Shown: positions 5,866 to 11,509 of the stretch, piece after piece | Layout of the letters: each line of letters begins with the position of its first letter | Numbering within the stretch: position 1 is the stretch's first letter | Assembly (NCBI GenBank): GCA_964389805.1 | Contig: CAYMFU010000077.1 | Location: 1-11,509 of the forward strand | Reading direction: 5' to 3' | Length of the DNA stretch: 11,509 bases | DNA from: JAGTVG01 sp964389805 | GTDB lineage: Bacteria; Bacteroidota; Bacteroidia; Cytophagales; Cyclobacteriaceae | Position numbers and translations under genes: made by a program | Notes under the pieces: model-generated | The model's input: only the letters and a program-made list of their open reading frames with translations | The model's database searches: none | Told to the model about the DNA's origin: nothing

Positions 5866-7091
5866 ATTATACAAGAAGTGATTTTAGTCAACGGAATGTC
5901 GGTATAGATCTTTTTCGGGCGCTTACCATGTTTGTCATGATATTTGTGAATGATTTCTGGAAAATTCACGATGTGCCTCACTGGTTGGAGCATGCCAGCC
6001 GCGGTGAGGATTTCCTCGGGCTTGCCGATGTTGTATTCCCGTGTTTTCTTTTTGCAGTAGGGCTGTCAATTCCTTTTGCCATTGAACGGAGATACAGTAA
6101 AGGAAAGACCGGAGAATCCACCATCGGTCACATTCTGTCACGTACGCTGGCTCTGCTGGTCATGGGTGCTTTTATTACAAACTCGGAGGCGCGCTTATCT
6201 CCTGATGTAAGCTACAGAATAGGCGTATACTGGTTCCTGATGGTTGCAGCATTTATCCTTATCTGGAATAATTATCCACGAAGCGATGATCCAAACAGGA
6301 AGAAACTGTACACGCTTCTGAAAGTTGCCGGAGTCACCATCCTTTTTTATCTGGCAGTCACATTCAGAAATCCGGACGGAGGAGTCTTCGGGGCACGTTG
6401 GGGCATTCTTGGTGCCATTGGATGGACCTATCTTCTCTGTGCTTTTATTTATGTGTATACCCGCGATCGTTTGAAATACCTGTTACCCATCTGGCTTGTA
6501 TTTGTGATCATTTGCATCCTGGGAAGCCGTATGAACGAGGCCTGGGGAGGAACAGCCATTTTATCTCTTCCCCGCGGGAATTTTTATAACGAGATGTTAC
6601 GGGTCTTTCATATTGGAAACGGAGCCCTCCCGGCTTTTACAATGGGAGGTGTACTTGTTTCCCTGATAAGTACTAAATACAAACAGGCGCCTGCGCTAAG
6701 AAGAGCTGTTTATGCTGTTGCCGCTGTAGCTGTATTTTTCCTGGCCGGGATTATTTCCCGTCAGTTCTGGATTCTTGCAAAGCTGGGTGCAACACCTACC
6801 TGGGTATTCTTTGTTACAGCAATCTCCATAGGTACATACGCGATCCTCGGCTGGCTGGCAGAGCAAGGGAAAGCCTCATGGTTTAATGTGATCAAACCGG
6901 CCGGTACAGCTACACTTACCTGCTATCTGATACCCTATGTATGGTACGGATTTGCAGATATTACCGGGTACGTATTACCAGATTGGCTTACACATGGCTA
7001 TCTGGGGATTATCAAATGTCTCTGCTTTGCCTTCATCATTATCGGTATAACATATTTATTAGGACGGATTCACATTAAACTAAAGATCTGA
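5862..7091 (+). CDS. DUF5009 / HGSNAT-like multi-pass membrane protein
   Basis: A 409-aa integral membrane protein with about ten hydrophobic segments. The N-terminus carries the family hallmark: RNVGIDLFRALTMFVMIFVN (11-30), then HWLEHA and GLADVVFPCFLFAVGLSIPF (53-72). This is the pattern of DUF5009 proteins, distant relatives of heparan-alpha-glucosaminide N-acetyltransferase, which moves acetyl groups from cytoplasmic acetyl-CoA to a sugar on the far side of a membrane. By analogy it may acetylate an amino sugar or glycan in the periplasm, but this has not been shown for most bacterial members. It lies 5 nt upstream of a glycosidase-like lipoprotein and almost certainly shares its transcript, which supports a glycan-related role. 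Its ATG overlaps the stop of a mini-ORF; the run of eight A residues just upstream cannot frameshift into it because of a TAA at 5853. Confidence 0.82.
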   Translation: MNYTRSDFSQRNVGIDLFRALTMFVMIFVNDFWKIHDVPHWLEHASRGEDFLGLADVVFPCFLFAVGLSIPFAIERRYSKGKTGESTIGHILSRTLALLVMGAFITNSEARLSPDVSYRIGVYWFLMVAAFILIWNNYPRSDDPNRKKLYTLLKVAGVTILFYLAVTFRNPDGGVFGARWGILGAIGWTYLLCAFIYVYTRDRLKYLLPIWLVFVIICILGSRMNEAWGGTAILSLPRGNFYNEMLRVFHIGNGALPAFTMGGVLVSLISTKYKQAPALRRAVYAVAAVAVFFLAGIISRQFWILAKLGATPTWVFFVTAISIGTYAILGWLAEQGKASWFNVIKPAGTATLTCYLIPYVWYGFADITGYVLPDWLTHGYLGIIKCLCFAFIIIGITYLLGRIHIKLKI

Positions 7092-7096
7092 GAACC

Positions 7097-8680
7097 ATGA
7101 AAAATGCGAAATTTCTTATCCTGTTATTAGTGATAACAGGGATTATTGCCAGTTGCAGTAAAAAAACTGAAAAGGATTCTGAATACCCTATGTTCTGGAC
7201 CTGGCTGGATTACCGGCCCGGTATGAATTTCGATTCGGTTTGTACTGTGATGAGCGAAACAGGCATTGATGGTGTTATGCTTAATGCGCCTTCACCTGAT
7301 GATTACCGCGATGCCATCCCCATTGCACATAAGTATGGGATAGAGGTGTACGCCTGGCTCTGGACCATGAACCTGGAGCATGACCGGGATGCCATAGTTA
7401 AGGAATCGCCCGAGTGGTTCAGCGTAAACAGGAAGGGAGAGAGTCTGGCCGATACGAAAGCCTACGTGGACTATTACAAGTTCATGTGTCCGGCTTTACC
7501 GGAAGTTCGGGAGCATATCAAAAAGAAAATTCATGCCTACTGTGAAGTTGAAGGACTAAATGGCATTGCCATCGACTATCATCGTTTTGTGGACGTAATC
7601 CTTCCGACCACTCTCTGGCCGAGATATGGTATAGTGCAGGATAAAGAGTACCCCGAATTTGATTATGGCTACCATCCAGCCATGATAAAATTATTCATGG
7701 AAGAACATGGATACGATCCCCGTGAATTGGAAGATCCTTCGACCGACGATAAATGGCTGCAGTTTCGCTGTGATCAGATTACAGAGGTGGCCAATGAGAT
7801 TGCTGAAGTAGTTCATTCCTATGGCAAGGTAATGGCTGCATCCCCATTCCCCACACCGGCCATGTCGAGAAAAATGGTTCGTCAGGACTGGGGGAAATGG
7901 AACCTGGATATCGTCTTCCCCATGGTATACCACAACTTCTACACGGGAGATCTAAGCTTTATATCCGATTGCATGATTGAGGACGTTCGGGATAAAAACA
8001 CCATGACTACCCTCTATTGCGGAATGACGGCTACCAACAGCCCACTAATGTTCGATTGTATGGATAGCGCATTTAGCAACGGTGCAGAAGGGATATCGAT
8101 CTTCACTGTCAATGGCCTGCGTTCACCTGAAATTCGTGCGAAATTTAAAGCCTATGCTGATAATGCCAGAGCATCACGGTCTGCTTCCAAGGGAAAAGCG
8201 GAAGTTTCAGTCCCCAGGGTCGTCAATGCCAACCCCTTCGAAAATACAGGTATTATGAATGCTGTAAACCTGCATATCCTGGCCCGGCTTAGCCTGACAA
8301 ATGCTTTAAAATTACCTGAACTTCAGCAATTCGATCCGGCCAGCATTGAAGCGATGGTCAAAAATGCTTTGAGAGGAAGCTCTCCTGAAGATTATATTGA
8401 CCGCCTGTTAAATGCACCGAGGAGAAACCAGGACCTTCAACCTGCTGCAAAAGCAATAAGTGATCAATTCATCCAGGATAATAATCAGGCCCGTATAAAC
8501 CTTAGCGAATATGAATTAGTTGACGAATATGGCGCGACAAAATGCTATCAGGTAACTGAACAAAACAGTCATGTGGTATTTGATGTCACCTTCTACTTTT
8601 ATGGAGGAATTATTTCCGGATGGAGCGTCGAACCGAAGAATGTATCATACAATACTTACAAGAACGGACTTGGTTCCTGA
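7097..8680 (+). CDS. Lipoprotein with GHL10-like glycosidase TIM barrel
   Basis: A 527-aa lipoprotein: MKNAKFLILLLVITGIIAS precedes the lipobox Cys20, followed by a Ser/Lys-rich linker, so it is probably anchored to the outer or inner membrane facing the periplasm or surface. Residues about 29-355 resemble the GHL10 (DUF187-like) family of putative glycoside hydrolases: MFWTWLDYRPGMNFDSVCTV (32-51), GIEVYAWLWTMN (81-92), GLNGIAIDYHRF (153-164), matching the family's GIHLDYIRY-type strand with Asp160 a candidate catalytic residue, and DIVFPMVYHNFY (271-282). A polar linker (about 356-375) leads to a C-terminal region (about 376-527) that I do not recognise, which starts helical and ends in a beta-rich stretch. 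The substrate is unknown. Pairing with the DUF5009 gene suggests trimming of an acetylated or amino-sugar glycan (inference). No clear terminator follows; an AACGGA/TCCGTT pair before a T-run near 8720 is weak. Confidence 0.8.
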   Translation: MKNAKFLILLLVITGIIASCSKKTEKDSEYPMFWTWLDYRPGMNFDSVCTVMSETGIDGVMLNAPSPDDYRDAIPIAHKYGIEVYAWLWTMNLEHDRDAIVKESPEWFSVNRKGESLADTKAYVDYYKFMCPALPEVREHIKKKIHAYCEVEGLNGIAIDYHRFVDVILPTTLWPRYGIVQDKEYPEFDYGYHPAMIKLFMEEHGYDPRELEDPSTDDKWLQFRCDQITEVANEIAEVVHSYGKVMAASPFPTPAMSRKMVRQDWGKWNLDIVFPMVYHNFYTGDLSFISDCMIEDVRDKNTMTTLYCGMTATNSPLMFDCMDSAFSNGAEGISIFTVNGLRSPEIRAKFKAYADNARASRSASKGKAEVSVPRVVNANPFENTGIMNAVNLHILARLSLTNALKLPELQQFDPASIEAMVKNALRGSSPEDYIDRLLNAPRRNQDLQPAAKAISDQFIQDNNQARINLSEYELVDEYGATKCYQVTEQNSHVVFDVTFYFYGGIISGWSVEPKNVSYNTYKNGLGS

Positions 8681-8830
8681 CTTTGATCATTCTACTAAAT
8701 TGCGTGGTCATAGTTCCGTTTTTTCCAATGTGTTTTTCTACCTGTTCAAATATTTTGTACCTTTAATTAAGCGTGATTATTACATATGACTAAAGGCAGA
8801 TATTGTCACAAATAAGCGATGCCTGCTCAG

Positions 8831-8851
8831 GATTTGTATTTAGGACAAATC
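8831..8851. repeat. Perfect 7-bp inverted repeat in the radical SAM upstream region
   Basis: GATTTGT (8831-8837) and ACAAATC (8845-8851) are perfect inverted arms around a 7-nt centre, about 105 nt before the radical SAM start. No T-run follows, so it looks more like an operator for a dimeric regulator or an mRNA hairpin than a terminator. A second AT-only arm pair, CTATAA/TTATAG, lies at 8917-8933. No clear TTTG...TAnnTTTG promoter was found in 8681-8955. Confidence 0.3.
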
Positions 8852-8955
8852 TGAAATTAAGGCTTTTGCTGGCAATTGATAACATGCGTTGTTAGATTTT
8901 CATTCCAGAACTGTTCCTATAAATAAATTATAGAATTGCAGCTAATAATGGATAA

Positions 8956-10596
8956 ATGGAGAATCTATTTTCCAGCGGAACCAGATGTGTCCTAATTCAC
9001 CCACAGTTCTCAAGTAACAGTGCATTGAATTATCTGGATGTCTGTAAAATTGTCGGGGTGAAATATTTCATGCCTCCTCTGGGACTCCTGACTGTAGCAG
9101 CATTACTTCCACAGAACTGGAGTTTTAAATTAGTAGATCTGAATGTCGAACCCTTAACTGATGATTACTTTGAATGGGCGGACATTGTTTGCACCGGTGG
9201 CATTTTATCACAACAACCGGGAATCTTTTCTGTCATTGAAAGGGCCCATTGCTTTGGTAAAAAAGTCGTAGTCGGAGGGCCAGATCCCACCTCTCAACCA
9301 GAGCTTTATAAGATGGCTGACTATCTTGTTCTGGGTGAAGGAGAAAACACCATTCCGGCCCTCCTAAAGGACCTGAAGAATGGATGCAGAAATGGCGTAT
9401 ACGCGCCATCAGAATTAGCGGAAATGTCTGAAGCAGTTGTGCCAAGATACGATCTGGTAAGATTTGCAGACTATTTACTAATGGGAATACAGTTCTCAAG
9501 AGGTTGTCCCTACCGGTGTGAATTTTGCAATGTTATTGAACTTTTTGGAAGGAGATCACGTGCGAAAAATGTACAGCAGTTAATGAAAGAACTTCAATTT
9601 CTTCATCAACTGGGATACAGAGGTCATGTTTTTTTTGTGGACGATAATTTTCCGGCAAACAGGAAGCACGTGCAACAACTATTAAAAGAAATTATCAAGT
9701 GGTCCAGAACTAGCAAACACCCATTCTATTTTGCTGCCAATGCCAGCATCAATCTTGCAGGAGATGACAGACTCTTACAATTGATGAAAGATGCTGAATT
9801 CAGACATATCAGCATTGGCATCGAGACACCCGACGATACTGTTTTGAAAATGGCCCAGAAGGAGCAAAATATGAATTTGCCCATTGTTGAGATTATTAAG
9901 AAAATCTATTCCTATGGCATCGCGGTGGATGCAAGTTTTATTCTGGGCTTTGATAATGAAACGGGACAAACTGCCCGCATGTTGATGCATTGTATTCAGG
10001 AGTCAGGTATTTGTATGGCTATGGTTGGCACACTTTACGCATTACCAAACACAGAATTAGCCAGACGTTTGCAAGGTGAAAACCGACTATTTGAGGAGAG
10101 TACAACAATCAGGGATATTCAAACTGAAATTGATCAAATGTCCAGCGGTCTGAACTTTGTGACTAAAAGGGCCAGAATAGATATTTTAAAAGACTACTAT
10201 GAAACCTTAAAGTACATCTATGATCCGTCGAATTATTACAGGAGGCTCACCTATCTCGGTCTTCATTTAAAACCCGATTACAAACATAAGCCGACTATTG
10301 CGAAAGGTCTGAATATGGCCAGATCGTTTCTGATTATATGTGTTAAAGTTGGATTGAACAGGACCACAGGAGGATTATTCTGGAATTTATTCTTCACAAT
10401 TATGTACAGGAATCCGAGAGCAATTGAATCGGTTCTCAGTTTTGCCACCATGTTTATCCATCTTTCAAAACATTCTCAATTCATTATGGATCTGACAAAT
10501 AAAAAGATCGAACATATAGAACAGCTTGGCGAAGACCTTTACAATAAATCAATGTTATTAAAAGAAATTCATGAACAACAGCTTTCAAATCACTGA
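8956..10596 (+). CDS. B12-binding radical SAM protein, DUF4070 (HpnP-like) family
   Basis: A 546-aa class B-type radical SAM enzyme. Residues about 10-140 form a cobalamin-binding Rossmann domain (CVLIHPQF, MPPLGLLTVAALLP at 39-52, VVVGGPDPTS, YLVLGEGENT). Like most of this family it lacks a DxHxxG motif. The radical SAM domain follows: FSRGCPYRCEFCNVIELFGR (180-199), with Cys184, Cys188 and Cys191 binding the 4Fe-4S cluster, then FFVDDNFPANRK (226-237), SIGIETPDD (286-294), ILGFDNETG (329-337) and AMVGTLYALPNTELARRL (355-372). The C-terminal region (about 383-525) fits DUF4070. This architecture is shared with the hopanoid C-2 methylase HpnP, so methylation of an unactivated carbon is a fair guess, but no hopanoid genes are present and many relatives are uncharacterised. 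The usual TEASINLA reads NASINLA. It overlaps the next gene by 26 nt, implying coupling and a shared pathway. Confidence 0.87.
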   Translation: MENLFSSGTRCVLIHPQFSSNSALNYLDVCKIVGVKYFMPPLGLLTVAALLPQNWSFKLVDLNVEPLTDDYFEWADIVCTGGILSQQPGIFSVIERAHCFGKKVVVGGPDPTSQPELYKMADYLVLGEGENTIPALLKDLKNGCRNGVYAPSELAEMSEAVVPRYDLVRFADYLLMGIQFSRGCPYRCEFCNVIELFGRRSRAKNVQQLMKELQFLHQLGYRGHVFFVDDNFPANRKHVQQLLKEIIKWSRTSKHPFYFAANASINLAGDDRLLQLMKDAEFRHISIGIETPDDTVLKMAQKEQNMNLPIVEIIKKIYSYGIAVDASFILGFDNETGQTARMLMHCIQESGICMAMVGTLYALPNTELARRLQGENRLFEESTTIRDIQTEIDQMSSGLNFVTKRARIDILKDYYETLKYIYDPSNYYRRLTYLGLHLKPDYKHKPTIAKGLNMARSFLIICVKVGLNRTTGGLFWNLFFTIMYRNPRAIESVLSFATMFIHLSKHSQFIMDLTNKKIEHIEQLGEDLYNKSMLLKEIHEQQLSNH

Positions 10597-11509
10597 GCGA
10601 CTTGAAAACAGGATCCTGGAATTATCTGCCTTACAAGGGGGGCCATTCTATCTATATGATACAGAAATAATCCGACAGAACTGTAGTAGATTTTTGAGTA
10701 TCCCTTACCCTGCAAAATCGATCCATTTTGCAATGATGGCAAACTCCAACCCGCAATTCCTTGAGACTATCAGGGAGGCCGGATTAAATATATTTGTGAA
10801 CTCAAGAGTGCATTTGGAAACGGCTACACAGCTGGGTTACCATGGCGAAGAAATTGTTTTTGCTGCATCGGCCATGGATGACACGACCATGATAGAAGTT
10901 AAGGAGTCAGGAGCCATCCCTATTCTTGATTCTCTTGGACAATTGAATAAATGGTTTGCTTCATACCCTGATACCAGGGTCGGAATCAGATGCAATATCG
11001 GTGAACTGGTAGTCCCAAAAAACACTCTGGCCGGCTATTTTCTTGGAAAAGAAAGTCGACTGGGACTTACAATCGATTCAATTAGTAAGCTGAAAGGAAA
11101 TCCAAATATTTCCGGACTTCACATTTATGTGGGTACTAATATTACCGATATCTCTTACTTCATTGACTGCTACAATCAGGTAACGAGGCTTGCCGGATTT
11201 TTTCCCGGACTCCAATACCTTGATTTTGGTGGTGGTTTTGGCATTGGAGAGAAAACCATAAAAGAGTTCGATATAGAGACCTATGGGCAAAGGGTATCAC
11301 GTTTAATGAGCCAGGTATCAGAAAAAACAGGCAGAGAATTAAAATTAATACTTGAGCCAGGAAGGATAATTGGCGTTAACTCGGGTTACTTTGTTTGCAG
11401 GGTTGTAGATATTAAAGACCGTAATAAGCAGCAAATGATTGGGGTTAATGCATCTTGTGTCCAGTTCCCAAGACCACTCTTTTATCCGGATGAAGCTTAT
11501 CACCCGGTT
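10571..11509 (+). CDS. Fold-type III PLP decarboxylase homologue lacking the PLP lysine, 3' end beyond window
   Basis: An open frame of 313 codons from ATG 10571 to the window edge without a stop. It belongs to the DapDC/ornithine decarboxylase family (alanine-racemase-like barrel): GGPFYLYD (23-30), HFAMMANSNPQFL (52-64), SGLHIYVGTN (181-190), YLDFGGGFGIG (216-226), LEPGRIIGVNSG (261-272), and PRPLFYPDEAYHP (300-312), equivalent to the family's RPALYxAYHP. The PLP-binding lysine of YAxKAN is Met56 (ATG, 10736-10738), and the His that stacks on the PLP ring in HxHIGS is Tyr186. Glu262, expected at the pyridine nitrogen, and the phosphate-binding glycines remain. It may therefore bind a ligand without forming a Schiff base, act as a regulatory or partner subunit, or do other chemistry. 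The start places the family's first strand normally. It is coupled to the radical SAM gene by a 26-nt overlap. Family confident; function unknown. Confidence 0.85.
   Translation, partial: MNNSFQITERLENRILELSALQGGPFYLYDTEIIRQNCSRFLSIPYPAKSIHFAMMANSNPQFLETIREAGLNIFVNSRVHLETATQLGYHGEEIVFAASAMDDTTMIEVKESGAIPILDSLGQLNKWFASYPDTRVGIRCNIGELVVPKNTLAGYFLGKESRLGLTIDSISKLKGNPNISGLHIYVGTNITDISYFIDCYNQVTRLAGFFPGLQYLDFGGGFGIGEKTIKEFDIETYGQRVSRLMSQVSEKTGRELKLILEPGRIIGVNSGYFVCRVVDIKDRNKQQMIGVNASCVQFPRPLFYPDEAYHPV

Noticed and set aside
8663..8724. Intrinsic terminator after the glycosidase lipoprotein (AACGGA...TCCGTT then a T-run)
   Set aside because: The arms are only 6 bp with a loop of about 46 nt, and the left arm lies inside the coding region; too weak to call.
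8948..8995. 15-codon ORF starting at an ATG 8 nt before the radical SAM start
   Set aside because: Out of frame, no Shine-Dalgarno, and a random short ORF overlapping the real start is expected by chance.
10571..10596. The 26-nt overlap as a frameshift error splitting one fused gene
   Set aside because: The radical SAM protein has a complete C-terminal DUF4070 region and the next protein has a natural family N-terminus, so these are two overlapping genes.
8956..10596. Calling the radical SAM gene hpnP (hopanoid C-2 methylase)
   Set aside because: Only the domain architecture is shared; no hopanoid genes are present, several family positions differ (NASINLA for TEASINLA), and the downstream partner is unlike hopanoid loci.
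10571..11509. Calling the last gene lysA or an ornithine decarboxylase
   Set aside because: The essential PLP lysine and the stacking histidine are both replaced, so a standard decarboxylase activity cannot be assigned.

Overview
The window looks like a chromosomal piece of a Bacteroidota (Bacteroidetes) genome, probably Bacteroidales-like; this is inference. The evidence is moderately AT-rich DNA, few Shine-Dalgarno sequences, upstream matches to the Bacteroidota promoter (TTTG, about 20 nt, TAnnTTTG), several lipoprotein or Sec signal peptides, and typical families (TPR-like secreted protein, DUF5009 membrane protein, lipoprotein glycosidase). No rRNA, tRNA, CRISPR array or intact mobile element was seen.

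Layout. (1) 1-663, minus: 5' part of a secreted TPR-like protein. (2) 783-2248, plus: cmoA, the carboxy-SAM synthase of tRNA wobble-uridine modification, followed 5 nt later by an ICMT/PEMT-type membrane methyltransferase. (3) 2261-2581, minus: a small two-CXXCH lipoprotein, probably a dihaem cytochrome, convergent with the methyltransferase. (4) 2811-5211, minus: an AMP-forming acyl-CoA/acyl ligase overlapping an LpxL/HtrB-type acyltransferase, with a near-perfect Bacteroidota promoter upstream (5280-5311). The acyltransferase has Ala where the catalytic HX4(D/E) motif needs an acidic residue. (5) 5212-5861: a 650-nt gap with a more GC-rich block of unknown nature and, just before the next gene, a 9-codon mini-ORF with a perfect AGGAGG whose stop overlaps the next start. 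(6) 5862-8680, plus: a DUF5009/HGSNAT-like multi-pass protein and a lipoprotein with a GHL10-like glycosidase barrel, 5 nt apart, probably a glycan-handling operon. (7) 8956-11509, plus: a cobalamin-binding radical SAM protein of the DUF4070 (HpnP-like) family overlapping by 26 nt a fold-type III PLP decarboxylase homologue that runs off the window.

The most unusual feature is that last protein. It keeps most family motifs (GGG, EPGR, RPxxY) but has Met in place of the Schiff-base lysine (FAMMAN for YAxKAN) and Tyr in place of the ring-stacking His. It is translationally coupled to a B12-radical SAM enzyme. This suggests a pathway in which a PLP-decarboxylase fold has been turned to another use, or a non-catalytic subunit. 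Together with the acyl ligase and the altered acyltransferase, the right two thirds of the window may hold parts of an uncharacterised lipid or small-molecule pathway; that link is inference only.
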